Shown here piece after piece: positions 7,984 through 18,700 of a DNA stretch of 37,799 nt. The DNA lies in the NCBI GenBank assembly GCA_029265875.1, contig JAJUGS010000005.1:1-37799 (forward strand). Direction: 5' to 3'. The translations under genes and the position numbers were made by a program. The stretch comes from Prolixibacteraceae bacterium (GTDB taxonomy: Bacteria > Bacteroidota > Bacteroidia > Bacteroidales > Prolixibacteraceae). Below the pieces are notes generated by a model. The model had not been told where the DNA came from, ran no database searches, and saw only the letters and a list, made by a program, of their open reading frames with translations. How positions within the stretch are numbered: the stretch's first letter is position 1; the number at the start of each line of letters is the position of its first letter.

Positions 7984-9036
7984 TTACCTTTTTACATACT
8001 GTTGTTCGTAGTATTTCTGGTAATCACCGGAGATTACATTTTCAAGCCACTCTTCATTTTCGAGGTACCAGTCGATCGTTTTTTCAATGCCTTCTTCAAA
8101 TTGCAGCGATGGCTCCCAGCCTAATTCGCGTTTTATTTTGGTGGCATCGATGGCATAACGCAAGTCGTGACCGGCGCGGTCTTTCACATAGGTTATCAGT
8201 TTTTCCGATTCTCCTGCCGGGCGGCCCAGTTTCTCGTCCATTTTCCGGCACATCAGTTTAATAAGCGCGATATTTGTCCACTCGTTAAAACCACCAATAT
8301 TGTAAGTTTCGCCCACTTTTCCCTGGTGAAAAATCACATCGATTGCACGTGCATGATCAACCACCCAGAGCCAGTCGCGCACATTTTCGCCTTTGCCATA
8401 AACGGGCAGCGGCTTGTTGTTTTTTATGTTGTGGATAAAAAGCGGGATCAGCTTCTCGGGAAACTGGTAAGAACCATAATTATTGGAGCAGTTAGAAATA
8501 ACTGTTGGCACGCCAAAAGTATCGAGATAAGCACGTACAAAATGATCGGAACTCGCTTTTGACGCCGAGTACGGGCTGTGCGGGTCGTAACGGGTTTCTT
8601 CGGTAAACATTCCTTCTTCGCCCAGCGAACCATAAACCTCATCGGTTGAAATGTGGTAGAATTTTTTTCCTTCGAAATGATCTTTCCAGATGGTTTTGGC
8701 AGCATTTAACAGGTTCACGGTCCCGATAACGTTTGTAAAAACAAACTCGGTCGGGTTCGAAATTGAGCGGTCAACATGCGATTCAGCAGCCAGGTGGATC
8801 ACCCCGTCGAATTGTTTTTCGGCAAACAATTTCTGAATAAACTCACTGTCAACAATATCGCCTTTTACAAATTCGTAATTGGGTTTGTCTTCCACGTCTT
8901 TCAAATTGGCAAGATTCCCGGCATACGTCAGCTTGTCGAGGTTAACAATTTTATACTCAGGATATTTGTTCACAAACAGCCGCACCACGTGCGACCCGAT
9001 AAATCCGGCACCGCCGGTAATCAGGATGGTTTTCAT
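7984..9036 (-). CDS. rfbB: dTDP-glucose 4,6-dehydratase
   Basis: RfbB (RmlB) converts dTDP-glucose to dTDP-4-keto-6-deoxyglucose, the second step to dTDP-rhamnose and other deoxysugars of the cell surface. The 350-aa protein is an extended short-chain dehydrogenase: NAD-binding GGAGFIGSH (residues 8-16), GVIHLAAESHVDRSI, the active-site STDEVYGSLG, the YSASKASSDH catalytic tyrosine-lysine pair, and NNYGSYQFPEKLIP, all diagnostic of this enzyme. The other rml genes are not in the window. It lies 9 bp downstream of galE in the same direction, so the two nucleotide-sugar genes are probably co-transcribed from the galE promoter. Confidence 0.95.
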   Translation of the reverse strand: MKTILITGGAGFIGSHVVRLFVNKYPEYKIVNLDKLTYAGNLANLKDVEDKPNYEFVKGDIVDSEFIQKLFAEKQFDGVIHLAAESHVDRSISNPTEFVFTNVIGTVNLLNAAKTIWKDHFEGKKFYHISTDEVYGSLGEEGMFTEETRYDPHSPYSASKASSDHFVRAYLDTFGVPTVISNCSNNYGSYQFPEKLIPLFIHNIKNNKPLPVYGKGENVRDWLWVVDHARAIDVIFHQGKVGETYNIGGFNEWTNIALIKLMCRKMDEKLGRPAGESEKLITYVKDRAGHDLRYAIDATKIKRELGWEPSLQFEEGIEKTIDWYLENEEWLENVISGDYQKYYEQQYVKR

Positions 9037-9045
9037 TTATATTGC

Positions 9046-10074
9046 TTATTTAATTCCTCTAACTTTTTTCTCCCAGTTCCATGCCGAAAGCAATGTTTCG
9101 TCGAGTCCTTTCTCGGCTTTCCAGCCCAGTTCGTTGTTGGCATAAGTTGTATCGGCCCATATTTTTTCAATGTCACCGGCTCTTCTTTCCACAATACGGT
9201 AATTAAGTTTTACACCGGTTGCCCGTTCAAAACCCTTGACAATTTCGAGTACCGAAAGCCCGGTACCGGTTCCCAGGTTAAACACTTCATAATTTGTTTT
9301 GTTTTTCGCTTTCAGGAGTCTTTCAATAGCAATTACATGAGCTTTAGCCAGATCCACTACATGAATATAATCGCGGATGGCAGAACCATCGGGCGTATTA
9401 TAATCGTTGCCAAAAACTTTCAGTTCGTCACGCAAACCGGCTGCTGTTTGCGTGATAAATGGCACCAGGTTTTGTGGCACGCCCAGCGGCAGTTCACCAA
9501 TTAATGCTGAAGGATGCGCACCCACCGGGTTAAAATACCGGAGCGAAATGCCTTTTAATTGCTGGTTAGCCGCAATCGTATCGTGTAAAATATCTTCGCA
9601 GATGCGTTTTGTATTTCCATACGGCGACTCCGCATCTTTCCGGGGAGTTTGTTCAGTCACAGGCAAAACATCGGGCTGGCCGTAAACCGTGCACGACGAT
9701 GAAAAAACAATATTTTCAATCTTGTATTTAATTTGGTTATCCAGCAGGTTTATCAACGAAACAAGGTTGTTTCGATAATAGGCAAGCGGTTTTTGTACCG
9801 ATTCGCCCACTGCTTTGTAGGCAGCAAAATGTATAATTGCTTTTATTCCTTTATTACGTGCAAAAAAATCAGCAGTCTTATCGCGGTCTGCCAGGTCAAA
9901 TTGTTCAAACAAAGGCCTGGTTCCGGTAATTTTCTCAATATTATCAAGTACTTCTATTCCTGAGTTGGAAAGATCATCCACAATCACCACCTCAAAACCC
10001 GATTGTTGTAATTCAACAACTGTATGAGAACCGATATAACCGGTACCCCCTGTAACCATGATCAAATCTGCCAT
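9046..10074 (-). CDS. galE: UDP-glucose 4-epimerase
   Basis: GalE interconverts UDP-glucose and UDP-galactose with bound NAD, feeding surface-glycan synthesis and galactose use (Leloir pathway). The 342-aa length is typical. Motifs are TGGTGYIGSHT (residues about 8-18), IIHFAAYKAVGESV, the serine of FSSSCTVYGQP, the YGNTK tyrosine-lysine pair, RYFNPVGAHPS, and DYIHVVDLAKAHV, which together are specific to bacterial GalE. It is the promoter-proximal gene of the galE-rfbB pair and is divergent from the HU/SPOR gene. Given the galactanase to the left, it could also serve galactose catabolism, but the rfbB linkage favours a biosynthetic role. Confidence 0.96.
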   Translation of the reverse strand: MADLIMVTGGTGYIGSHTVVELQQSGFEVVIVDDLSNSGIEVLDNIEKITGTRPLFEQFDLADRDKTADFFARNKGIKAIIHFAAYKAVGESVQKPLAYYRNNLVSLINLLDNQIKYKIENIVFSSSCTVYGQPDVLPVTEQTPRKDAESPYGNTKRICEDILHDTIAANQQLKGISLRYFNPVGAHPSALIGELPLGVPQNLVPFITQTAAGLRDELKVFGNDYNTPDGSAIRDYIHVVDLAKAHVIAIERLLKAKNKTNYEVFNLGTGTGLSVLEIVKGFERATGVKLNYRIVERRAGDIEKIWADTTYANNELGWKAEKGLDETLLSAWNWEKKVRGIK

Positions 10075-10130
10075 TTTTCTGATTTTTTTTTTTGAAGTTG
10101 TAAAAATAAATAATTTAAACGTGCTGCACC

Positions 10131-10163
10131 AGAAAATAGTCTGGTTCAGGATAAATTTGCCAA
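10131..10163 (-). promoter_or_regulatory. Possible galE promoter with small inverted repeat
   Basis: On the minus strand a TATTTTCT (10131-10138) resembles the Bacteroidota -7 consensus TAnnTTTG in six of eight positions. A TTGG lies 21 bp upstream (10160-10163), close to the expected spacing of the -33 TTTG. ACCAGA and TCTGGT (6-bp inverted repeat) surround the -7 segment. The match is imperfect and other sites are possible. Confidence 0.28.
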
Positions 10164-10233
10164 CTTCTTACTGCTGATATGGCACATAAAACGATGTTTT
10201 TCTACCTTTACAACCAGTTAAAATATAAATAAC

Positions 10234-11295
10234 GTGGACCTGACAAGTTACATAACAGCTTTACTTTCAGACAATGACACGGTGATTATTCCGGGATTCG
10301 GTGCATTTATCTCGGTTTATAAACCCGCGGTAATCAAAGAAAATGAAATTATTCCCCCGGGGAAAGAACTGAAATTTTTTCCCCAGGTAAAGAATGACGA
10401 CAATCTGCTGGCCATGCAGATAGCCAGGGCTAAAAAGATTAGTTATAACGATGCTTTTAAACGGATTGAACGGGCAACAGCCAAAATCATTTTGCAGCTC
10501 GACAAAGGGGAAAAGGTTGTTTTTGGCGATTTAGGTGAGTTTTCATACGATGAAAACGGCATTATTCAATTCACACACTATCAGGCAGAAAAGCCGATTG
10601 CACAAGCTGGTTACGAGCCAGTTTCGCTCGAAGATGTGGTTGAAACGCCCGAAGAAATAACCCCTATTCAAGAGCCGGTGCCGGAAGAACAGACAACTGA
10701 AGAAAATCCGGAAACAGAATCTTCTGAACCAGATCAAATTGTAAATGAAATTCCACAAGTAGAGAACTTACAACCTGAGCCAATTGATTTGCTGAAGTTT
10801 AAAAAAGCTGATTATGAAGACCATCCGGAAGTTATTGCTGAACCTAAGAAAAAGAAGAATTTTGTTTGGTTGTGGATTTTGGTGGCAGTGACAATTGTTG
10901 GCGCTGTATTGTATTTCTTTTTCGCGGGGAAAAAACAGGTACCCGAAAATAACAACCGTTTATCACAGGAAATAAAAAAAGAACAGGTACTGCCCGAAAC
11001 GCCAAAAACCGACACTGTTCAGCCTGCCGGTTCTTCCGGTATTTCGCAACCGCCGGCGGTTGTTCCGGCAATACAATATCACCTGGTTGGGGGTGGGTTC
11101 AAAAGCGAAGAAAATGCACTGAAGTTTATCGACCAGTTAAAAAGTAAAGGAATCGATGGGAAACTTCTGGGACAGAAAGGCAAAATTTTCCTTGTTGGTA
11201 TCGCCTCCTTCAATACAGAAACAGAGGCATATAACGAATTAAACAGAAGAATGCGTGAAAACCCCGAATGGAAATTGTGGGTTTATGAAAAATAA
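10234..11295 (+). CDS. HU-like (CCDC81-type) N-domain, single-TM, SPOR-domain protein
   Basis: The start is a GTG giving MDLTSYITALLSDNDTVIIPGFGAFI (353 aa). Residues 1-115 form an HU/IHF-fold domain of the prokaryotic CCDC81 type (IIPGFGAF, NDDNLLAMQIARAKKISYNDAF, GEKVVFGDLGEFSYDENG). An acidic, proline/glutamate-rich linker follows (about 130-200), then a transmembrane helix at 210-230 (FVWLWILVAVTIVGAVLYFFF), a second linker, and a C-terminal SPOR domain (281-353) of the kind that binds denuded septal peptidoglycan. The layout puts the HU-like domain in the cytoplasm and SPOR in the periplasm, as in Bacteroidota division-linked proteins. The HTCS start lies 42 bp downstream, but co-regulation is doubtful. 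Confidence 0.9.
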   Translation: MDLTSYITALLSDNDTVIIPGFGAFISVYKPAVIKENEIIPPGKELKFFPQVKNDDNLLAMQIARAKKISYNDAFKRIERATAKIILQLDKGEKVVFGDLGEFSYDENGIIQFTHYQAEKPIAQAGYEPVSLEDVVETPEEITPIQEPVPEEQTTEENPETESSEPDQIVNEIPQVENLQPEPIDLLKFKKADYEDHPEVIAEPKKKKNFVWLWILVAVTIVGAVLYFFFAGKKQVPENNNRLSQEIKKEQVLPETPKTDTVQPAGSSGISQPPAVVPAIQYHLVGGGFKSEENALKFIDQLKSKGIDGKLLGQKGKIFLVGIASFNTETEAYNELNRRMRENPEWKLWVYEK

Positions 11296-11337
11296 TCGGC
11301 AACCAGCAGATTAACAAAACGATTGAAGCCGGAAAGC

Positions 11338-14300
11338 ATGAATTTCAGCATAAAACTTTTGCTTTTTATCCTGTTAACTTTCTGTTCGGTTTCTGTCTTT
11401 TCAAAAAACGGTGAACTGAAATTCCTTCATTTTACCAACGATGATGGACTACCGTCATCCTACGTCAGAAGTCTCAGTCAGGACAAATATGGTTTTATCT
11501 GGGCGGCTGCACGAAGTTCAATCTGCCGCTTCGACGGACAATATTTCAAAACTTTTAAAGCCGTTGACGACAACGGTGTACCCATTGATTTGTGGAGCAC
11601 GAACATTTTCAGCTTTAACGATTCAATCCTGATAACTGTAACCACCGACAGTGTTTATTATTATTTCGATTATGAAGCGGAGTGTTTCAGAAACCACCGG
11701 TTGCTGAATGGGGCTGGCAGAATAACCGACCTCCAATATTCAGCATCGGGCATCTGGTTAATTGGCGGCAATGAAGTCCGTTTGTTGAAAAACGGTTCGG
11801 AGGAGATTTTCCCTTTTTCTGAGGTTTTTGATTTCATTGAAAGTGAACGTGCATTGAAAATTATCAATATCAGGGAGAAAAATGGCAAGCTTGTGGCATT
11901 GACCAACAGCAATCAATTGTTGGTCATCGACCTGGAAAACAAAATGCAACGCACCTTCGAACTTCCTGACGGAATTGCCGGTACAGAAATCACCATTTTT
12001 TATGCCGACCAAAATAACAATGTGTGGCTGGGGACCACCGAAAACGGATTGTATAAGGTAAACCTGAATAATGGCAACCGGGTTTACTTTTCGGCCCATA
12101 AAACCGGCGTGCAATATCTTTTACACAACATGGTACATTCGGTTGCCGAAGACAACTCAGGCAGGGTGTGGATCGGAACCGAAAACGGGCTTTGCATCTG
12201 GTCGCCCTACACCGAAACTTTTGATTATTATCAATACGATATCCACAATACCGATGGACTGAACACGAATCCCATCTATGATATTTTTTGCGACAGGGAC
12301 GGTAACATGTGGCTGGGAACTTACTTTGGCGGAATCAATTTCTGGAACAGCGAAGAAGAGTTTTTCAGGGTTTGGCAGGCAGGCACCGGTGACTATCATA
12401 TCGGGGGAAATGCGGTCAGTACCATTACGGAGGACAGCAAAGGCAACATCTGGATTGGAATGGAAGACATGGGTGTAAACCAGATAAATAAAAATACAGG
12501 GAAAATAACCCGGTATGAAAGTTCGCCGGGTGGCCTTTCATTTAACAATGTGCATTGCCTGCTTTTCGAAACTGATAATAAACTCTGGATTGGCACCTAC
12601 ACCGGCGGCATCAATATTCTCGATATTTCAACGGGGCGTTTTAGTTACATCAACCAGCAAAACGAACCCAACCTGCCGGCCAACAACGTATATAAACTTG
12701 TCCGTTCGGGCGATTCAATTTTTATGACCACAACTTCGGGCGTTTCGGTTTACAATATCAATTCAAAGAAAATAACGCTTTTTCAGCCTGAAACCTTTAC
12801 CGGGGTGCAGGTGGAATGTGTTCACGATGATGGGAACCTGCTTTGGTTTTCATGTACAGCCGGTGTTTTTTCCTACAACAAATCGACTAAAAAAATCAAA
12901 CACATAGAAGAATTTGCATTTCTGAAACACATCAACTTTGTAACCACCGATACAAAAAACCGGGTCTGGGTGGGCGATTGTTTGCAGGGATTATGCTGTT
13001 ATGATCCTGCTACCGGTGAAAAAATGCAGTTTTGCGAAAAAACAGGGTTTCCCTTTTCCTGGATTTTCAGCATGGAGCAGGCCGACGATGGCACTTTCTG
13101 GGTGACCGGGAACAAGGGAATTGTAAATTTTAATCCCGAAACGAAAGAAATATTACTTTTTAACCGCGAATCGGAATTGCCTTTTGAACAATTCAATTTC
13201 AGGGCTTCGTACAAAGATTCACAGGGAAATATTTATTTCGGCGGCAACAACGGAATGATCTCATTTAACCAGAATAACCGCAAGCGCAAAGACAAAGCAC
13301 TCAATGTGGTTTTCAGGGGCATGCAATTGTTTAACCAGCCGGTTGTGCCGGGAGCCGGCAGTGTGCTGACAAAATCACTCAATGAAAACCCGGTTGTGAA
13401 ACTCAAACACAAACAAAATGTTTTTACCATCGAGTTTTCCGGACTCAGTTTTCAAAGTGGCGGAAAATGCCAGTATGCTTACTATCTCGAAGGTTTCGAA
13501 GAAGACTGGAACTACACGGGTAACCGCGATTTTGCCACCTACACCAACCTGAGCCCGGGTGAATATACGTTTTATGTAAAAGCATCGACAAATATTTCGG
13601 CGTGGCCCGGTGCCACCAATTCACTCAGAATTATTATTGAGCCACCATTCTGGCTGTCGAACTGGGGTTTTTTGGTTTATGCTATCCTCATTCTTCTGAG
13701 CCTGATCGGGTTTTATAGCGTGGCCACCCGCATTCAGAAATCAAAGGCACTGGCCGAAATGGAGCGGCGTGAAAAAGAGTATGTAACTGAAATCAACAAT
13801 TTCAAGCTTGAATTTTTCACCAATGTTTCGCATGAGTTGCGCACGCCGCTCACGCTCATTATCGGGCCGCTCACAAAAATTCTGGAAGAGGAACAACTCA
13901 CCCCCGGTTTGATGAAAAAGATGAAAGGCATCAAAAATAATGCACACCGCTTGCTGGCCCTCATCAACCAACTACTCGAATTCAGGAAAATTGAAAGTGG
14001 AAAGGAAACACTGCGGGTGAGCCGCCAAAACATTGTAAAACTGGTTGACAACATTCGCGAATCGTGCGAAGGTTCGGCAAAAGCAAAAAATATCCGCCTG
14101 AAATTCAATACCGAAAATCTCGACAGGGATATCTGGGTTGACGGGATGAAACTCGAAAACATCATGATAAACCTGATCTCGAATGCATTAAAATTCACGG
14201 ATAAAGGTGGCAAAGTGAATGTCAAAGTTCATCTTACGGAAGAAAGAAATGCTGAAAACCAGGTACTTTTTATTGAGGTTTCGGATACCGGAATTGGGAT

Positions 14301-15360
14301 TGAACCCGAAAAAAAGGACAAGATTTTTGAAATGTTTTACAAGGAAGAGCTTGGCGTTATAAATCAAAATGGCTCCGGAATCGGGCTGGCATTTGTAAAC
14401 AGCCTTGTAAAACTGCACCGCGGAACTATTGAGGTGGAAAGCACTTTAGGGAAAGGCTCGGTTTTCAGGGTAACAATCCCTGTTTCGGAAAACAATTACA
14501 AAGTGCATGAAATTGTACCGGGCCAAACACAATTCATGCCCGAACTATACACGACCGCGGATGATGAAATGGCCGGAATTGTAAAAGATACCCCGTTTAC
14601 CTCGGGGAAAAATCCTTTGGTGCTTGTTATTGATGATAATGTTGAGTTGCTGGGGTTTATCTCCGAAATGCTGAAAGACAGTTTCGAGGTGGTTACTGCA
14701 ACCAATGGCGGGGAAGGACTGAAAAAGACTGAAAATCAAATCCCCGACCTGATCATCAGCGATGTGATGATGCCGGGCATTAACGGCTTTGATTTGTGCC
14801 GCAAACTGAAAAATGATATCAGAACTTCACATATTCCCATTATTCTGCTTACAGCCAAAAGTGGCGAGGAGAATGAATATGAAGGGTTGAAAACCGGCGC
14901 CGATTATTATATCGAAAAACCCTTTTTCCCCCACATTCTGAGCAAGATGATTGACAATATCCTTACCACCAGGAAGAACCTCATCGAACGATTCAGGTCT
15001 GATATAAATATGTTGCCAACCGAAGCCGCCACGAACGAATCGGACCGCGAACTGATTGACAGGATTACAAAACTCATCAGGCAAAACATCGACAAACCCG
15101 ACCTCGATGTTACTTTTATTATACACGAAATTGGCATCAGCCGAACACTGCTTCACCTGAAACTGAAAAACCTCACCGGCTGTTCGGCCACCGAATTTAT
15201 CCGGTCAATCAGGTTGCGCGAGGCCGTAAAATTAATCGCCGACGGAACCTGCAATATTTCAGAAGCCGCCTATCGCACGGGGTTCACAAGTCCCAACTAC
15301 TTTACCCGGCGGTTTAAGGAGTTTTTTGGCACCACTCCTTCCCAATACTTCGAAAAATAA
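11338..15360 (+). CDS. Hybrid two-component system regulator (sensor kinase + AraC output)
   Basis: One polypeptide of 1340 aa senses a saccharide in the periplasm and drives the PUL. I start at the ATG giving MNFSIKLLLFILLTFCSVSVFS, a good signal peptide; a TTG 15 bp upstream is less likely. Residues about 25-690 hold repeated propeller blades (Reg_prop; many NxWLGTxxGG/GLxxxN repeats), followed by a Y_Y_Y domain (about 690-765) and a transmembrane helix (about 775-797). Then come HisKA with phospho-accepting His832 (SHELRTPLTLI), HATPase_c (DTGIGIEPE, GSGIGLAFV), a receiver with Asp1142 (LIISDVMMPG) and Lys in IEKPF, and a C-terminal AraC helix-turn-helix. All key residues are present. It likely activates the susC promoter downstream. 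Confidence 0.96.
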   Translation: MNFSIKLLLFILLTFCSVSVFSKNGELKFLHFTNDDGLPSSYVRSLSQDKYGFIWAAARSSICRFDGQYFKTFKAVDDNGVPIDLWSTNIFSFNDSILITVTTDSVYYYFDYEAECFRNHRLLNGAGRITDLQYSASGIWLIGGNEVRLLKNGSEEIFPFSEVFDFIESERALKIINIREKNGKLVALTNSNQLLVIDLENKMQRTFELPDGIAGTEITIFYADQNNNVWLGTTENGLYKVNLNNGNRVYFSAHKTGVQYLLHNMVHSVAEDNSGRVWIGTENGLCIWSPYTETFDYYQYDIHNTDGLNTNPIYDIFCDRDGNMWLGTYFGGINFWNSEEEFFRVWQAGTGDYHIGGNAVSTITEDSKGNIWIGMEDMGVNQINKNTGKITRYESSPGGLSFNNVHCLLFETDNKLWIGTYTGGINILDISTGRFSYINQQNEPNLPANNVYKLVRSGDSIFMTTTSGVSVYNINSKKITLFQPETFTGVQVECVHDDGNLLWFSCTAGVFSYNKSTKKIKHIEEFAFLKHINFVTTDTKNRVWVGDCLQGLCCYDPATGEKMQFCEKTGFPFSWIFSMEQADDGTFWVTGNKGIVNFNPETKEILLFNRESELPFEQFNFRASYKDSQGNIYFGGNNGMISFNQNNRKRKDKALNVVFRGMQLFNQPVVPGAGSVLTKSLNENPVVKLKHKQNVFTIEFSGLSFQSGGKCQYAYYLEGFEEDWNYTGNRDFATYTNLSPGEYTFYVKASTNISAWPGATNSLRIIIEPPFWLSNWGFLVYAILILLSLIGFYSVATRIQKSKALAEMERREKEYVTEINNFKLEFFTNVSHELRTPLTLIIGPLTKILEEEQLTPGLMKKMKGIKNNAHRLLALINQLLEFRKIESGKETLRVSRQNIVKLVDNIRESCEGSAKAKNIRLKFNTENLDRDIWVDGMKLENIMINLISNALKFTDKGGKVNVKVHLTEERNAENQVLFIEVSDTGIGIEPEKKDKIFEMFYKEELGVINQNGSGIGLAFVNSLVKLHRGTIEVESTLGKGSVFRVTIPVSENNYKVHEIVPGQTQFMPELYTTADDEMAGIVKDTPFTSGKNPLVLVIDDNVELLGFISEMLKDSFEVVTATNGGEGLKKTENQIPDLIISDVMMPGINGFDLCRKLKNDIRTSHIPIILLTAKSGEENEYEGLKTGADYYIEKPFFPHILSKMIDNILTTRKNLIERFRSDINMLPTEAATNESDRELIDRITKLIRQNIDKPDLDVTFIIHEIGISRTLLHLKLKNLTGCSATEFIRSIRLREAVKLIADGTCNISEAAYRTGFTSPNYFTRRFKEFFGTTPSQYFEK

Positions 15361-15710
15361 GATTATCAGTATTTTACAAAAGTGTTAATTTGACGTTTGT
15401 ACTACTTTTCTGAACATCTGTGATGGTCAGAACAAACAATTCCAGCTTACTTGGCAAAACGATATTTCACTGAATTTTAATCAATCAGTAATCGTTTGGA
15501 ATTAAAACAGCGTACTAATCAAAATGAATGCTTATGAAGTAAAAATCCTGCTGCCAATCTAATCTGCCGTAAAAATCAACTGCCCGGTGATACAATCAAT
15601 CCGGGTTGAATTCTGTAATCAATTAAATAATTAATAACAATCAACCAGGCCGGATGGCTGTTTCAACGCAGAAAGCCGGTATAAAATTAATCCAAGTAAA
15701 ACAATGTGAA
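15361..15710. promoter_or_regulatory. Intergenic region presumed to hold the PUL promoter
   Basis: This 350-bp AT-rich gap separates the regulator from susC and is the expected place for the main PUL promoter and AraC-type binding sites. I see no exact TAnnTTTG with a matching TTTG. A weak CCCGG/CCGGG inverted repeat lies at 15583-15605, and CTGCC occurs three times between 15551 and 15584. These are too weak to call as operators. An in-frame ATG at 15654 is not used in my susC model because the signal peptide starts at 15711. Confidence 0.4.
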
Positions 15711-18700
15711 ATGAAATCTATTCTATCAAAAAAAACACAATTGTTATGGTATTTTTTGTTTCTGTTAATTGCTCCGCTATCGATGTTTGCCCAGAAAAGG
15801 CAAATTACCGGAACAGTTTACGATGAAACAGGCAAATCAATTCCGGGAGTAACGGTAATGGTTTCGGGTACAACCCAGGGGACCGCAACCAACCTTGATG
15901 GCAAATATACAATCGAGGTAAATTCCGGCGAAGTGCTCAGGTTCTCTTACATCGGGTACAAAACCCAGGAAATCAGCGTAAACAACCAGAGTGTACTGAA
16001 TGTGACGCTTACTGTGGAAGCAATCGGTATTAACGAAGTGGTGGCCATTGGTTATGGCACACAACGCAAGGGTGATGTAACAAGTGCAGTGGCCAGTGTA
16101 AAATCGGAAGATTTTTCGGTGGGGAAAATAGGCGATGCTGCTGAACTGGTAAAAGGTAAAATTGCCGGGTTAAGCATCACCAAATCATCAGGCGACCCGA
16201 ATGCCACTTCCAGCATCATGCTGCGTGGTATCACAACCATTAAAGGCAGTGTTTCGCCGCTGGTACTTGTGGATGGTATTGAAGGCTCGCTGACTACCGT
16301 AGCTCCTGAAAACATCGAGTCGATTGACGTTTTGAAAGATGCATCGGCAGCAGCTATTTATGGTACACGGGGTGCCAATGGTGTGATTCTTATCACCACC
16401 AAATCAGGGAAACGCGAATCGGCAGCCGTTGCAACCTATTCAAGTTATTTATCTTTTTCGAACTGGTATAAAACCGCTGAATTCATGGATACGCATGATG
16501 TAATTTACGGGCTTACCAATTTTGAATACGAAGGTTATGATACCGACTGGCTGAAAGGCGTAACACGCCAGTCTGGTTATGCACAAAACCACTCGCTGAG
16601 CCTCGAAGGTGGTTCTCAAAAATCGAGCTATTCTGCAAATGTTACCTACACCGACGAAGAAGGTATCATGCGTTACAGCGACAACAACAACCTGAGAGCA
16701 CAACTCGATTTCAACCAGTATGCACTGAACGATATCTTGAAATTTAACATTAATGTGCTGTACTCCACCCACAAAAACACCAATAACAACAATGCCTATG
16801 TTTATCGTCAGGCATTGATCCGCAATCCTTCGTCTCCGGTTTTTCACGAAGATGGTGCCTACTACGAGGAATACAACCGTTTCCAGTATTACAACCCGGT
16901 TGCCATTCAAAATGAACTGATTGGTGATACAAGGTCGCACAGCGCACGAATTACCGGGAACATTACTTTGGAACCTATAAAAGGCTGGCAAACCAACCTG
17001 ATGTTGTCGCGCCGCGAAAACACTTCAACATCTGAAAATTACTATACCAGTGAGTATTACACATTAAAGGCAAAAGACCCGGCTGACCAAACCCGCACGG
17101 TTCCGGTTACAAGGGGCAGCGCAGGCAAATCATCCAATAATGGCAGAAGCGATAATCTTGAATTAACTTCAAAATATAACCTGAACCTCGGTGAACACCG
17201 CTTCTCGGCTCTTGCAGGGTACAGCTATCTTTATAATGTTTATGATGGATTTAACGCCGGAAACTCAAACTTCCCTTCTGAATCTTATTTATACAACGAT
17301 CTTTCTCAGGGGACTTACCTCACCGACGAAAAAAGAAGGGCAACCATGGGTTCGTATAAAAACGACAATACCCTCATCGGATTTTTTGGCCGTGTGAGTT
17401 ACGGATACGACAACCGTTACAATGCTTTAGTGAGCGTTCGTCACGAAGGTTCATCAAAATTTGGTAAAAACAACAAATGGGGAACTTTCCCGTCGGTTTC
17501 GCTGGGTTGGACCATCAGTAACGAAAGTTTTATGGAAGATGCAACCTGGCTGTCGAACCTGAAACTCCGTACTGGCTATGGTGTTACCGGGGTAATTCCC
17601 GGCGATTCGTACCGGTCACTTGTAACTTATACATATGATGCTTATGGTAAACACCTCAGCAAAGACGGAGAATGGACACCCTCGCTGATTGTTGGGCAAA
17701 ACCCGAACCCCGATTTGAAATGGGAAACCACCAGTGAAGTGAATATCGGGCTCGATTGGGCAATTCTTAACTCAAGAATCAATGGTACCATTGATGTTTA
17801 TTCAAAGAAAACCGTTGATTTGCTTTATGACTATGCCGTCCCGGTACCACCGAACATGTACGAATGGACCATGGCCAACGTGGGCGAAATGAGCAACAAA
17901 GGTATTGAAGTCATGATCAACGCCATTGCTGTTAAAAAAACCGATTTTGAATGGAACACAACTTTAACACTATCTCATAACGAAAATAAATTGCTGAGTT
18001 TATCAAACGATTTATATCAAACCGACAATTTTGTGGAAACAGGTGGTGTGAGCGACCCGATTTCGGTTCCGACACATGCCATGGAAGTGGGCCATCGTTT
18101 GGGTGATTTCTGGGGGCTTCGTTCGGTTGGTGTTAGCAAAGACGGATTTGTGCTGGTGGAGGTTTCTGACGGAAACGGTGGCTGGGTTGTTAAAGAATTT
18201 GACACAAAATACAACGAGGAAAAAAACCGTCAGCGGTTGGGTAACGGATTACCACAGGTTTATGCAGGCTGGAATAATACTTTCCGTTACAAGGGCTTCG
18301 ACCTGAACCTGGTGTTTACCGGACAATTCGGATTTAAAATCCTGAACGTACAGCGCAGCTTCTACGAAAACAATTCCATTGCTTACAACAAACTGAAAAC
18401 CGCTGCCGACCTGCATCCTGCCATTGATGCATCGGGCGCTCCCGTGCTTGATCCTGAAACCGGAGAACAATTGATGGTTAAACTGTCAAATTCGATGCAA
18501 CAGGGTGTTTGGAGCGACCAGATTGAAAACGGCGATTTTGTGAAACTCACCAATGCCACACTCGGATATACAGTTCCGGTTTCGGGTTCGTTAAAAAAAT
18601 ACATTCAAAACCTCCGGTTCTATGTAGCCGGGCAGAATCTTTTCTGCATTACCGGATATTCAGGCCTCGACCCTGAAGTTTCAAACTACTTCCTGGCTCC

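Noticed and set aside
8776-9504. Open frame of 242 codons on the plus strand across the rfbB/galE junction.
   Set aside because: It spans parts of two certain genes on the other strand and the intergenic gap, with a phenylalanine-rich, non-protein-like sequence.
11323-11337. TTG start 15 bp upstream of the regulator's ATG.
   Set aside because: The ATG at 11338 directly begins a clean signal peptide; the upstream codons add five polar residues only.
12000-13200. Repeated short motifs suggesting a DNA repeat array in the regulator gene.
   Set aside because: They encode the beta-propeller blades (NVWLGT.., GRVWIGT.., GNMWLGT..) and are protein-level repeats, not a DNA array.
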